Translations under genes and position numbers: made by a program
Assembly: GCA_036346375.1 (NCBI GenBank)
Contig: CM070517.1
Coordinates: 13,371,161-13,435,160, forward strand
Source: Guadua angustifolia
Lineage: Eukaryota > Streptophyta > Magnoliopsida > Poales > Poaceae
Length of the DNA stretch: 64,000 bases
Direction of reading: 5' to 3'
Notes under the pieces: generated by a model
Told to the model about the DNA's origin: nothing
Seen by the model: only the letters and a program-made list of their open reading frames with translations
The model's database searches: none
Shown: positions 23,399 through 37,037 of the stretch, in pieces
Numbering within the stretch: the first letter of the stretch is position 1
Layout: each line of letters starts with the position of its first letter

Positions 23399-25388
23399 TC
23401 AGTACCTCTCAATAAAATACATCCATCGATAATTAACTAGTCCAAAGAATCTTACATTCACCGCTAGATGGACTACTAAATGAACCATAACCGTAAAAAA
23501 TCCAGGAGGAAAAATCATCTCCATTTTGCACAGAGTAATTTTAATTGATTGTTCCAAACGGTCCAACTCATCAACATGAAGCACTTTTGAACATATTCCT
23601 CGAAAATAAGCAGACAACTCGAATATTACCGCTATGATATCATCTGGAAGAATACCCCTCAAAGCAATAGGCATGAGTTGCTACATCAGGACATGACAGT
23701 CATGTGTTTTGAGACCAACAATTTTCCCTTCAGCAACATTAACACATTTTGATATATTTCTACAATAACCATCAGGAACTTTTATGTCTCGAATAACTTT
23801 ATAGAATGCTTGTCTCTCACTTTTAGACATAGCAAACCTTGCTGGTGGCAAGTACAACTTTCCTGAAGGTTTTTCTTGTGGGTGGAGGTCCTCTCTGATG
23901 TTCATCTCTACGAGATCTAGACGAGCTTGGAGGTTATCTTTTGTCTTTCCATCTAAACCGGATAGTGTACCATAACAATTTTCAAACACATTCTTCTCTA
24001 TATGCATCACATCAAGATTGTATCTAAGAATATTATCGTCCCAATAAGGCAATGTGAACAGACTATTTACTGACTTGTAAGTTTTTGAATTCTTGAAATT
24101 ACCAAGCGCAATGATCTCAGGCAAAATCGGACGATCATAGTAGGTTATAGGCTATGTTCCAAGCTCTATCGTTCCATCAAATGAATTTGCATCCAAATGA
24201 TAAGGATGATCAAGAGGAAGAAATCGACAATGACCCATAAAACAAGATTTAAGACCGTGCTTCAGATGTTTCGACCAAGCATTTTCACCACAGGATGGGC
24301 ATGCAAATTCTCCATGAACCATATGAGAAGCAAACATTCCTAAGCCTGGTAGATCACTTATGGTCATTAGCACGGCCCCTCTCAAAGTAAAACTTTCATC
24401 TCTCGATGCATCATATGTGGACATGCCATTCTGAAATAAATCTTTTAGGTCCTCCAAAAGTGGTTGAAGGAACACATGAATTCGATCTCCAGGACTTCTA
24501 GGATGAGGAATCATTAAGGACAACATAATATAATGATCTTTCATGCAAAACCATGGAGGTAGGTTATATACTACCAAAACAACAGGCCAACAGCTGTGCG
24601 TAGAGCTCAGCATCCCAAATGGATTAAACCCATCAGTAGCCAAGCCAAATCGAATATTACGAGACTCTGATGCAAATTCTGGGAACTTTTCATCAAACCT
24701 CTTCCATGCCGGTGAATCAGCTGGATGTCATAGCGCACCATCCTTAGTGCGCTCTTCATCATGCCATCTTAGGAGAGGTGTTGTTTCTTTGCACATAAAC
24801 AGTCTTTTCAGCCTTTCTTTAATAGGAAAGTATCGTAATACTTTGCTACACGTTGCTTACCTTCATTCCTTCTTTGTTAATATGGACTCAGGTTCCTTAT
24901 CCTTCCACCTTGAAGCCTTACATGTTGGGCAAAAATCATCATCTTTTTTTTCTTTCCAATACAGTTGGCAGTTATTTGGGCATACATGAAAATTTTCATA
25001 GCCCAAGCCAAATTTGGAAATAAAATTCTTAGCCTCATAAAAGTTCTTGGGTAGTTCCTTTCCATTTGGAATAGCCATATGCAGAATCTCAAGTAGATCA
25101 CCAAAAGATTTATCTGACCATTTGTTCATGGATTTTGTATTAAACAGAAGCACAAATAAAGTAAGTTGTGTCAATTCACAACCTGTCCATAAAGGCTTTT
25201 TGGAATCTTCAAGCAGTTTATAAAACTTTCATGCTTCTAAATTTGATCCTTTGACCGGTGCATGGCCATCAGTCATAGGTATGTCGTCATACATATGCTC
25301 AAACGCATCATGAATCAGTTGGTCGATATTAGCATGCCTTCCATCGTTATGACAATTTGGTTTCTGATTACCAGTGTGTTGCACTGAA
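23399..25388 (-). pseudogene. CACTA-A Tnp2 transposase with start of DUF4218
   Basis: One continuous frame across about 2 kb, interrupted by point nonsense codons (near 25229, 24861, 24730, 24150 and 23680) but with no frameshift that I can see. Readable blocks include KNFISKFGLGYENFHVCPNN with FCPTCKASRW, IRFGLATDGFNPFGM, WFCMKDHYIMLSLMIP, LDVMHIEKNVFENC and THDCHVLM, all typical of the Tnp2 family of CACTA transposases. The segment after 23680 (LRGILPDDIIAVIFEL, PPGFFTVMVHLVVHL) is the beginning of DUF4218. In the family this protein cuts and joins the CACTA termini. CAG to TAG explains the stop at 23680 by comparison with CACTA-B. Confidence 0.88.
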
Positions 25389-25393
25389 GGATC

Positions 25394-28136
25394 TGTAATG
25401 CTCTGCTTACTTTTAGTGTCGTTTTGGGCCTTGTGGGGGAGACTCTGGCCCATGTGGGGAGGGAATCATTCAGCCAAAACCCTAGCCCTTCTTTTCTTTT
25501 TTCATTCCTTCCCTCAGATTATTACCCACTCCCGCCTCCTGCTGTCTTCTGGGCCGACTGCTGGCCGGGCGCCTGCTCTTCCCTAGCCGGCGCCCTCATC
25601 GTCCTGCCGGCGCCTGCTGCTCCCCCATGGCCAGCACCCCTGCTGCTTCCCCAAGGTCGGCACCTCCACCTCCAACTCTGCCCAACTTCGGTGCCCTCCG
25701 GCCCTACTCCGGCCAGCCGCCGGCGACCTCTCCCCCTTGGATGGCGAGCCCTTCCTTCTCTCGTGCGGCGGCAGCAGCAGCATCTTCTCCTTCCCTCCTC
25801 CTCCATAGAGGCTTAGAGAGGTAAAATTTCTTCTTGGAGGTGCTCTAATGGGGTTATTTCCTGGTTGGGTAGGTTCTAGGGTTTCTAGCTCTGAAATCTT
25901 GGGGGGGAAAGTGACTCTATTTGGGAGGGAAATCCTAGCCTCTTTCGGGCTGTGCGCTGGCAGTGAGTTGGAGCTACGATTCGAGGGTGTTACAAGCATT
26001 TTATGGGGGTCCGGCTGTTGCAAAAGTTGTATATAATCGAATTACCTTTCAATAGAGACTAAAATTATTAAGTTTCGTGCAGCCATTTAAAAGTTATGGC
26101 TAGTTTACCGAGCTCTGCTCAATCGATATCGCGACTAGCAGCATCTGTGTTCATCTGCAGATTAGAGCATCTTAGAGGCCGAATTATACTTTTTGTATAC
26201 TTAGAAAAAGATGGGAAATTTCCTGTAGACTAGGAAAATGTATTCGTTTTTTTTATTTGGAGTTGTAGAACTCAAGTTATGGATGTTGGAGCGCTGCTGT
26301 CCCGGTTGGACAGATTTCTATTTTTCGAGTTTTGGGAGTGGGTTGCAAAACCGTTGTACTTGTGAGTCCTGCGTTGCTTTGTTGGCATGTTTTTGAGTGG
26401 AATGCACCCTTATGCAGGTGGTGTGATCCCAGGAGCGGCGTCAACTTCTCGCCACTCTGGTTCGAAAGGTTAAAGGCAAGTGTATTGCGATGTGAATTGT
26501 TGGTAGTGTTATAAAATTGTTGTTGTCCTGTTATACTAGCATGGTGGGAATGGTGTTTTGCTTTATCATGTGATTAATGTGGAATCTGATTAGATTGGCA
26601 TGAAGGATATCCTAAGAATTGATATAATGAATGTTAAGTGATTTGATTGCCTTGTTATGAAAATGTTATGTAATTTGATGCAAGTTCATCTCCTAGATCT
26701 GGATTAGGGGATTGTTTCAATTACTTACTTGCATCAAGAGTATGAAATGCAATTAAAGATGTAAATGTCAAATTATGGTATGAGCATCGCTAGAGAATGG
26801 TTCAAATTATGAAAATGCATATTGCGACAATGAAAATAACAATTGCTATGACATGCAGATGATGATTTCCATGTGATGCTTATGTTTATGTTTTTGGTCA
26901 TGGTTAAGAGCAAATAATTATGATGCCATGTATGAATTGTTTATAAGCATCATTTGCATATATGCATTCATGATGGAAGAGGCGACCCATATTGATGTGG
27001 GCCTCTGTGATCACATGTAGTGGGCACAAAAAGTCCTACCTCGTAGTCCCATCCACGGATGGGAGCGAGTCAGTAAGAGTAGGCCCCGCCACGGGATGGT
27101 TGGGAATGAGGGGGTGTACACCGACAAGTGTGCACTCAGATATACCGATATAGGCTAAAAGGATGCATTTGAGTATGGAAGCATGATTGCATTGCATTGC
27201 ATTGCATAGTGAATGATAATTGCAGTTCATGAGCTGATGGTAAGTACAGGTTGGGGATTGAGTCGTGGACTCATCCGAAGCCATCAATTGAGGTATGAAA
27301 GATAGATAAACTATTTCCTGAAGTTTGGGATTCATTTAATCTGAGTTATAAGATAGCTGTGGGGTTTGTCGCTGATTTACAGTTATTTTACTTAATGATT
27401 TCATCTAAGAATGGCTATGTTATATTATGAAGTAATTGTGTTCTTACGTCTTGGGCTTATATGAAAACAAACTGCTTCATTTATTTGTTGATGTCAAGTA
27501 AGTGTATTGTTACATTATATCTTAAAGTACTTGTAATTCAGTTGGATTGATACTTTTCGTATTTTATGCTCTTGCTGAGTCTAGGACTCACGCTTGTTTA
27601 TTTATTGTTTTAGGTACTTTGAAGCTGGCTCGTCAGGATGAGAATAGTAGCACGTGCACGACTTCAGTCACCACCACCTTATTTAATTAATTCGTAAAAC
27701 CTGGTTGTACCTAAGGTAGTTGTAATGTGTTGTTCGTTGTGGCGAAATTTTCTAATTGCCGGTTGGATGTGTGATTGATTATCTAAAGATCTGCTAGAAT
27801 GTTTCATCCTAGTTATGTGTGATTGATATATTATCTGCAACTGTTTATTTGTCTACTGAGTGGATGTCCTCCTTTCTAGGGAGGTCATGCCGAAATTTTG
27901 TAAATTTTAGTGGCTTAGTTTCTAAGCCGGTTTTAAGAGTTTAGGGGTTGATTTCAGTCTTTTCGTAGAGGTGTTAGATTTTATGTCTTGTTCGGTAATT
28001 CTTCGTTCAATTGAGCTTGCTTATGGAGAATTATTGTTTGCTAGTAACCCTCTGGATATGTGTGGGTCCGAGGTGTTACAGTCGTTATTTCGGGTTTTGG
28101 TGGCATCCGTGGCGCGTTTAGCGCCGGGGTGTTACA
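25394..28136 (+). repeat. E2 5' LTR
   Basis: 2743 bp, TGTAATGCTCTG to GGTGTTACA. It has promoter-like motifs in the first 90 bases, a GC-rich leader (25540-25810) ending in a donor-like GAGAGGTAAAAT, and an acceptor-like TATTGTTTTAG at about 27613. A short ATTGC repeat lies near 27185. No gene inside. Confidence 0.93.
25425..25484 (+). promoter_or_regulatory. E2 LTR site II motifs and telo-box
   Basis: TGGGCC (25425-25430), GGCCCA (25447-25452) and AAACCCTA (25477-25484) lie within 91 bases of the LTR start. The second LTR has the same set at 32220-32225, 32242-32247 and 32272-32279. Site II plus telo-box is the known arrangement of plant ribosomal-protein and cell-cycle gene promoters. Confidence 0.5.
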
Positions 28137-28138
28137 GT

Positions 28139-28150
28139 TGGTATCAGAGC
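28139..28150 (+). other. E2 primer binding site
   Basis: TGGTATCAGAGC begins two bases after the LTR end, the initiator-methionine tRNA type also used by E1 and E3. Confidence 0.88.
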
Positions 28151-31100
28151 GGGCTTTAGGTCCATGGCATATGAATTTAGCAAATTACTCTAGAGTAAAC
28201 TAAAATTTTGCTGCGTGAAACTAGAAACATGGCATAGGTCTATACTCTTTTAAAATTTGGCCATAGGGCAACAACCTTAAAATTGGAAGTAGATTGGTTA
28301 ATTAATTTAAAACTTGACACACCCTGATGCACAGTAGGAAAGCGTACAGGTATCGTTGCTTTATTTTTAAACATTGTATTTAAGCTTCGAGGTTGAATGC
28401 TAAATTTGATCATGCATGATGTCTATTGTTATTACTTTGTAAGAGCTAATTGAGTATTTGTGATTTAGTGAGTTGTGCTGCCGAAGGGTTTCGTTCACCT
28501 TCTTTTGTTGTGGTGTGGCCATGGTAGAGGCCGTGGTGGTTGGGTAAAGCCACAACCGGAAGTTTGGAGTCTCTCATAGGTCTGAGTCGTCGCCTTTTTG
28601 CGATAAAGTTTAGAGAGTGGATGGAAGTTGTGGTTTCTTTTGGCTCCATTGGTTGGAGTCAAATAGCAATATTTAGTGATGAGTCTTTCGGATTTCTCTT
28701 ACCGTTTTTGCAATCGGTTTGGTTGGTTTCTTTGGTTTTTGTTGGTTGGAAACCAAGGAAAAGTGTTTGTTGATGAGTATTCGCTGATTGATCTTTCAGC
28801 GGTTCTTGGTAAAAGGTTTTGTTGGGTATTGTGGTCTGTCTTGGGTAGAAAACTATTGTGGTTGTTGTTCTCTCTACTTAAGAAAAGTGTTGAAGATTTT
28901 CCTGGTGCAAACCTTAAGTTGGGTGGAGCTAAGTTTGAATCTTTATCGGAAAAGATGTGGTTGAACGTTTGGTTTTCCCTTTGCATCCATCTTCCTTCGT
29001 GGATGTTGTAGATCTTGAGATTTCTTGAAGAGTTTTGGCTACTAGAGTTGGGAATTTGAGAATGAGCTCTCTTGTAATTCTGTTTGGGTTTTTTTTCTGG
29101 AAAGAAGAAACTGTTTATCGGTGTTCGTTCTTCTTCAAGAGCTATGGTTATCTTTAAAGATTGGGGTTGCATCCTATTTGTCCAGGGTAGGTGACCCATG
29201 AGGGTGTTTAGAAATTTTATGTCTGTGATGTGTAGTTAGAACATCGAGATGATGTAAACTACCAATTTGGTTAGAGTGAGGTTGATGGTTGTTTGAAGAC
29301 AACAAAAAATTATTGTGTTGATAGAGGAGGATTAAAGGAAATGATAATTGATCTAAAGTGAAGGTTGATTAGTATTGTATGCAAAGTGTTGTGAGTCATG
29401 GGAGTAATTGGAAATTCGAGATTTTGTAAGTATTGATCCCGCTTGAGGGGATCTAGAATGTTCTGCTTGGCGAATTTATGATCACAAGGTGGTGATGTAA
29501 AGCACCGTAGTATGATGGTGTAGAGACATGATGATTGTTGGTTTATGTTGTTTAGGGGTCAATTAAATTGTAAATCGACAAAATGACTTAATTGATGTGT
29601 AATCAAAGAATGGGAGTATATGGAGTGATTGTATGAAAGGTTGAATTTGTCCTTGACAAATGTTTATCTATGGTCCGTGATTGAAATATGACTATTGGAG
29701 TTCGTATCGAATGATTAGAAGTGTTTATTGATGGAACGAACTAAGGGTATTGAATATGTGATTTAGGGATTGTACGAAAAGTAATTGTTGATTATATCGA
29801 AATAAGTGTTGAAAAGATGCGTTTTAAGACTGGAATAGACAATTGTATGGGTGATGGCTCATATTATGCTGAATTAATAGATAAGTTATTTGTGTTGAAG
29901 AAGTGAGAACGTGGTTCTCCTTGTTGATTGTCATGAGGTAGGCCTGGATTATAGTTTGATGATTATACGACTAGTTATGGTTATGGTTATGTATATAAGA
30001 AGAGGAAATTAAGAAAAGATCGGGTTTTGTAAGTTCTGTTCAAAGGTGTTGGACTTTTCTGGATTTGGAGACTATAAGATCCTGAGTGGTTAAGAGATTG
30101 AAATACTAGAAATGGTGGGATTCGAGTTGAACCTTCTTTTAAAGGTTTACGAATTCAATTGATTGTATAATCTTCTGGGAGTGTACGTCGTTCTGGTTAA
30201 GACGTTCTGATTAATGTGCAATGGAACTCCCCTGATTGAGTTACCTTTTGGTCAAGTTATGGACTTGGCTTTGATGATTGAAAATAAGGATGAAAGAGTA
30301 ATTTTGAAGTAATTGGTGAATGGATTTCGGGATACCTTGTCTAATTGAACCATGCCAATCTTTGGTCTGGGCTAAGTTGTTTAGCTTGTATTATGAATAT
30401 GGAATTTACACTTAAGAGTGTATGTTTGGATCGTGCTCCTTAACTCACCAGAGTAGACATAATGGAATGTGATGAAAACTCTTGAGCTCAAAACCCTATC
30501 GGAAACTCTATTATATATGATTAGAGTTGTATTTAGTGAAAAATGTGGGTGGTATTTGTGAGTGGTTTAAAAACTGTGAATCTTATGAATGTTTCATGAG
30601 AAAGTTTGATGGTAAAGTGGTTTTTGTTGGGAATAATTTCCCTTTCTCTTAAGAGAAAATGTGATGGTCATGGGTACAGATGTTTAGTTTGAGAATCGAT
30701 TTCCTCTTCTAAAATGTTGATTTTGGTTAAGCGTCAGAGGTTTTGTTTTGATTAAAGCGAGCTGATTTGTTTTTTGTTTATTGAGGGCTTCTGTCAAGGA
30801 TTTGTGTGGAGTCTCTCTTTTAATTTGAGTTTCTCTCCAATGCGAATTTTATCGCATTGATTTGAAAATAATAAAAAGTGGTTTATGAGATGTAAGAGAT
30901 TTGAATTTGCCTTCGCGATTTCGCTTAGGGAAAGAAAAAGAGGGATCATGGGATTTTGTCGAATTTTCGCCAAGGTGATGTATGTGGTTCATTTGGTTTA
31001 AAGAGAATTGTATCTCTTTTGCAACCTAGCTAGATTTAAAGAATATGACTGTTCATGGTATAGTGTTGAGTATAATAAGGATTTATACTCTTGGGCTTGA

Positions 31101-32188
31101 TTATTTGAGTGAAAGATTGTGAGGGCGAGACCCTCTTAAGAAAAGAACCAAGTGTGGTTTGGTATTGATTTTCGGTCCTAGCATGAGCTAGGCGTTGACC
31201 ACAAGTAGTTTGAAGGTGGATTATGATGGAGCCTTGTGATGTCGATCCAAGATCCTTTTTGGGGAGAATCGTTGTCGGTAAAGAAGGTGATAGCAAGTTG
31301 ATGTAAATCGTTCTGTGGTGAACATTAAATTTAGCTAGTTGTCCCTGGGTGTGAGATATTCTTGGGAGAGGATAGGAAATTGTATAATTGTGGACATGCG
31401 GTTGGAAAAGGAAAATATTGCCTATGTGGGCTATGTACTTAGATGACATTGGTTGGTTATGATCCTTTTGTTGAAAAGGTCAATCAAGTAGAAAGGATGG
31501 GATTTTTTGTATTTGAGTCTCTAGGGTTCAAGTTTGGAACCCGAGATGATTAAACGGATGGTATGAATGGATGGTTGAGAATTGGTTTAGAGGCATGATA
31601 GAATGAAAAGCCACGTGTCATTCTTGTTAGCATGAATACGATGAATGGCGATAGAGAGTTCAAGATGGGAGATTAAATTGAAATTAAAGATGGAATTTAG
31701 AATTGAGTGTAGAGTTGGGGAGTATGTTCTTATTGGTTATATGGAGGTCTTAGCCGGTAATGCCAAAAGAAGCTTTTTTGAGTTGTATCGGATTATTTTG
31801 CGATGGCGGGGTAATACGAGAAGTTGGCATATCAATTATTATGATTGAGTCCTTAAGTGAAGGTATTAAGGTAGAACATTGAGGAAGTTCTTGTGAGATT
31901 TCTGGTTCAGGAAGTTCATTAGGATCTAGAATGTGAGAGAGTTTTTGTCCCTTGCAAATTTAAGTAGAATTGGGGTGAATATGGAGTTATGAGAAGCTAA
32001 TCTGAATCCGAGTTGAGTCAAATCACTCTCGTTAATAGTTGGATTTGAGAATTTGGTTTATCGTTCGAATCCATTTGCGTCTTTGCGTGGATGAGTTGAG
32101 TTGCAAAGGAGTTTATTTCCCTTGTGGACTTTGTGTTGGATTTGGCGTTCTTCGAATTCGAGGGCAAATTCCTTTAAGGGGGGGAGAG
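28151..32188 (+). other. E2 internal region, non-coding, ending in a polypurine tract
   Basis: About 4 kb rich in T and G. Both strands are closed in all frames except short ORFs (the longest, 28699-29199 minus, has no recognisable domain). No gag, protease, RT or integrase motif was found. It ends in TTTAAGGGGGGGAGAG (32173-32188), a polypurine tract. Confidence 0.75.
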
Positions 32189-33327
32189 TGTAATGCTCTG
32201 CTTACTATTAGTGTCGTTTTGGGCCATGTGCGGTAGATTCTGGCCCATGTGGGGAGGGAATCATCCAGCCAAAACCCTAGCCCTTCTTTTCTTTTTTCTT
32301 TCCTTCCCCTGCATTACCCCCACTCCCAACGGCCTCCTGCTGTCTTCCTGGCCGACTACTTTTCCCTGGCCGGCGCCCTGCTCTTCCTTGGCCGGCGCCG
32401 CTGCTGCTCCCCCATGGCCAGCGCCCCTGCTGCTTCCCCAAGGTCGGCACCTCCAACTCCGCCCAGCTTCGGCGCCCTCCGGCCCTGCTCCGGCCAGCCG
32501 CCGGCGACCTCTCCCCCATGGCCGACGAGCCCTTCCTTCTCTCGTGCGGTGGCAACAGCAGCATCTTCTCCTTCCCTCCTCCTCCATAGAAGCTTAGAGA
32601 GGTAAAATTTCTTCTTGGAGGTGCTCTAATGGGAGTATTTCCTGGTGGGGTAGGTTCTAGGGTTCCTAAATCTGAAATCTTGGGGGGGAAAGTGACTCTA
32701 TTTGGGAGGGAAATCCTAGCCTCTTTCGGGCTGTGCGCTGGCAGTGTGTTGGAGCTACGATTCGAGGGTGTTACAAGTGTTTTATTAGGGTCCGGCTGTT
32801 GCAAAAGTTGTAGATAATCGAATTACCTTTCAATAGAGACCGAAATCATTAAGTTTTGTCAGCCATTTAAAAGTTATGGCTATTTTACCGAGCGCTGCTC
32901 AATCGATGGCGCGACTGGCAGCATCTGTGTTCATCTGCAGATTAGAGCATCTTAGATGCTGAATTATACTTTTCGTATACTTAGAAAAAGATGGGAAATT
33001 TCCTGTAGACTAGGAAAATGTATTCATTTTTTTTATTTGGAGTTGTAGAACTCAAGTTATGGCCGTTGGAGCGCTGCTGTCCCGGTTGGACAGATTTCTG
33101 TTTTTCGGGTTTTGGGAGTGGGTCGCAAAACCGTTGTAGTTGTGAGTCGTGCGTTGCTTTGTTGGCATGTTTTTGAGTGGAATGCACCCTTATGCAGGTG
33201 GTGTGATCCCAGGAGTGGCGTCAACTTCTCGCCACTCTGGTTCGAAAGGTTAAAGGCAAGTGTATTGCGATGTGAATTGTTGGTAGTGTTATAAAATTGT
33301 TGTTGTCCTGTTATACTAGCATGGTGG
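32189..33327 (+). repeat. E2 3' LTR, first part
   Basis: Matches 25394-26536. It stops at ATGGTGG where E3 is inserted; the interrupted sequence resumes at 49038 after the GGTGG duplication. Confidence 0.93.
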
Positions 33328-35749
33328 TGTCGGGACCCGAATGTGCAAATCCGGACCCTCTGTGTATTCTGCACTAGTCCAGGATCACGCTAGTGCACAC
33401 AGTCTCAACATAGATGAATATCATAATCATACACAGCGGAATAATAAAGGTAACACAATTATAAAATATAAACTATTGAACGACCTTAAGGTCAACCTTA
33501 CACATGTGAGGCCTTGACGGCTTCAACTCCAAATAAGTAAACAGCAGCGGAACAAAGAACGTCGGTGAACCCCTTCAATATACCATAGGCATCTGACAGG
33601 GTTCGACTCCTAGATAATCGCCTTCTTGCAGAACTTCTCCTTCTTCGAAGACAAAGACTTCTCCTCAACTGGTGATGTTTTGTTAAAGCAAGGGTGAGTA
33701 CACAACCGTACTCAACAAGTCATGCATAGAATGCAGTTCTAATACTACATGCATGGCTTATTCCAAAGGAATGGCTGAATGGTTCTTTTGCAATAAAGCA
33801 GCTTTCACAAATAATCATAGTAGATAGAAAAGCAGTAAAACAAGTAATACCAATAATAACTTTCACAATCATTCTCAAGTGAAGCATTTCTCATCCTTAA
33901 CCAAGTTCCACATCACATTATCCACATTCCCAACCTCAATTTTATCAAAATCTAACCCTTGACTGTAATCCCCGAGTAATGCTCAATACCGTGAGCACGG
34001 CTATTCGAATAGTTTTTACACTCTGCAGAGGTTATACACTTTACCCACAAGATATAATCAACTCACCACGTCAGCCGTGAAACGCCATACAAGAGTATGC
34101 GAATGAGCGATCATAACAAAGCCTTTCCAAAGATCCGCCTAAACCCAAGACGCTTGCGCTAAGGTTTCAACACCGAGGGACTGGTTACCACACCTGTGGC
34201 CCCCTCTTGCGCCATGTGAGTTCTCACCCGCTCCTCCGGGCCCCACACCACCACGACAGTACCAAAGAATAGATTTCACAGTTTACTCAGCTAGGTCCGT
34301 CCCATTCCGGAACTTGTGGTTGTATGAAAGACTCAGTTCAAAGGCTTGCAAGGTTAAGTCCTTAGTTGACCGAGGCAAGACTAACCAAAAGTTCATCACA
34401 TAAACATGTCATAATACCAAATGCGACAGCCCAATTGCCACCTTGGCCCACCGGAAACAATCTAAAACCAAAAGCGACCGCCCAATGGCCACTCTTGGCC
34501 CACCGAAAACAATCTTGCCACTTGCCCCAGTCTAAATCATTTTCCCACCCCATTTCTTTACCATGCACCACGTGCCATCATCAACTCAATAACACATGTC
34601 ACATCCTCAAAAACACGTTCCATATCTCATTAAGTCAATATTAACTTTAATTTTCCAAAATCATGACAAATCTACGTGGCAGGGCTAAGCACACTACATA
34701 CGGTCTAATTAACCCATGTTGGCAAATTATTAATGTCCAACTATTAACCCACAATCTAGAGCGACCAATGAATCATGGCATACAAATAATAGCGACAAGG
34801 TGGCAATAACAAGTAGGTTGATTATCTAATCCCAGATTAATTGAAATCAGTTTATTTCAAACTAGCATGCAATAATTTCAAACGAAATAATTTTAAAATG
34901 GGATCAATATGGTCAAAGCACAACTTGCACGCCCTTGCAATTTTTATTATTCTTTACTCTTTATCTTCGATCCTTGATCCTCGATCTTCAATCTCCGCTT
35001 GCTTGATTCTCAGCTCCTTCGAGCGACTTCCGGCAACGCGTCTAACGATAAACAAACACAAATACAACAAAACTCAAAGGGCAAACCAAGTAAACTCCAA
35101 ATTAAGAACGAATAGCATTGGGCACAACGGCTTAGAAGAAATTAGGAACTTGAATGGATTAGGTCGATGATTAGACAAAAGAGAACGGCTTTCGGAAAAT
35201 ACAATCAAGAGAAAGATTAATAATCGGGAAAGAAGGAATAATATCTCAAGAATATTTCTTCCGGTTATTATCTTGATTGATAGCCGATGTCATATGGACT
35301 CTCAATCATAGACCGGTCCACGGTTACGTTAGTTCGCCATGAACTAAGCAGATGCTCAAGGTTGACTTTCGTTGATCGAACGGCACAGTCAACCCAAAGG
35401 AAGATAGACTGATAGACTAGGTCTGGCACAAGAATATGACATGTGGCTAATGGTCTATTGACCAAGACCACGAATGAATTCTAGGTTAATGGCAGATTAT
35501 ATTTCACGGATAAGACAAGGACGGATGGGATCGACATCCACTATGGTTCGATCCGGAGGGTAGTCTTACATCGGGGACGGAACTCAACAACGATGAGGCG
35601 GTTATGACAGGAATACGAGGCTAAACTCAACGTGATGGGCTAGATCACAATAAGGTGATAGAAAAGGTAAGGACATCACATTAGGGCTTTCACTTGCATG
35701 CACCCATGCGATGACAGCGATAATGACCGCGATACGATGAGAGCAAAGC

Positions 35750-35816
35750 GTTAACGGTGGAACGTTAACGGCGGACGTTAACGGTGGAACGTTAACGATG
35801 AATATGAAGCGTTAAC
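35750..35816. promoter_or_regulatory. E3 LTR GTTAAC/AACGG array
   Basis: GTTAAC occurs at 35750, 35764, 35777, 35791 and 35811, the first three followed by GG or GC to give AACGG/AACGGC. The other LTR has the same spacing (14, 13, 14, 20) from 43507. AACGG is the core of MYB-bound mitosis-specific activator sites; role inferred. Confidence 0.45.
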
Positions 35817-37037
35817 AGAACACTTATGAGATTACAAGGTGGCGACCATCGGTACAATGATAGGGCAGCGAGGTCATGACATGGCTCATGTTTGATTTGC
35901 GATCGGGGGTACACATGTCGTGACGCAACGACAAATTGGACCAAAGGTTAAGTTAGGGTTAGAGCGAAACGGTTCAAGGTTGGATACACTTCGCATAGGG
36001 TAGAACGGTAGGGTTGGCTCTGCGATTAAAGTTTATCAAGGATGGCGAACCGAAACGCGAACCGATGCAAAGGACTAAACCGAAAGATGACGGGTAGATA
36101 CTAGATTATGGCTTTGACGGCAACCGGAGATCAAATGAACTCCAAGGATGGCCAAAATAGTAGGGTATGGACCTACCGGACAGGGTGACATGGTCACGAC
36201 AATCCAAGATGGTTGGCGGCAAAAGACGACGCGCGGCGACGGCGAAAGGCGGCGGCCGAACGAATAAAAAAAATTCGGAGGATGCAACAGCAAAGGGGAA
36301 GTGTCCATCACGTAGAACGCGATGAGACGAACTCAACAATATAGGCGGATTTGGCGGCGACCCACCGATTGATCACAAACTGCCGATGAACGGCTCTCGG
36401 AGCTAATAGATCAAACGGTCATAACTATTAAAGTACTGCATGAAACCTAACCAAATTTTACAGAGAGCTATCTGGGATCATTTGGCACAATATGACATGA
36501 ACGGATCTGAGTTTTACCTTCTGGATCAACGGGGAACGCGCGACGAAGTTTCAGCCGTCCGCAACGCAGTCTGATCGGGGAAGATTGATTTTTCTGCACA
36601 AATCCTGCTGGCAAAACCATGAGTTAGGGTGAGCACCGTGTAGGGGACATCAAGAGGAGTCTACCATAAAAATTTCACGGTCAAACTCGCAAAAACAAGG
36701 GAGAACGGGCTCTGGCAAGATTTGATCTTTGGGTGGCCGTAACTTTTGATCCCGTGGATGAAATTGCACCAAATTTGGATGGGAGACAGAGGGTACCATA
36801 GAGCATGCCTTGGCGAAGACTGATCTTGAAAAGAGTCGACGAGTTGACAGGGAACGCGCCTCAAAGTTCAGCCGACGTGCGGCGGCGTTTCGGAGGATGA
36901 GGGATGGATTTCTAGGGTTTGGGTAAGTTGATCTGAGGTGAGGACGTGTGGGAGAGGTCATGGGAGGTCTAGTAGGGTTTGGGGTGGCGGCTAGGTCAAG
37001 AAGAACCAAGAAAAGCGCAAAAACCGGCCTCACAGGC

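Larger units (their letters stand above)
22046..25393 (-). mobile_element. CACTA-A: left part of an En/Spm transposon
   Basis: Carries the transposase coding remnants Tnp2, DUF4218 and DUF4216 in the usual order on the minus strand. It is interrupted at 25393 by E2, with target duplication GGATC (25389-25393 and 50606-50610). The coding sequence resumes at 50611. Neither CACTA terminus was found. Confidence 0.85.

Noticed and set aside
27180..27210. ATTGC microsatellite as a functional element
   Set aside because: Its length varies between the two E2 LTRs, as expected of a simple repeat.
28699..29199. 166-codon minus-strand ORF inside E2
   Set aside because: Antisense to E2, with asparagine/serine-rich composition expected from T/G-rich DNA and no family motif.
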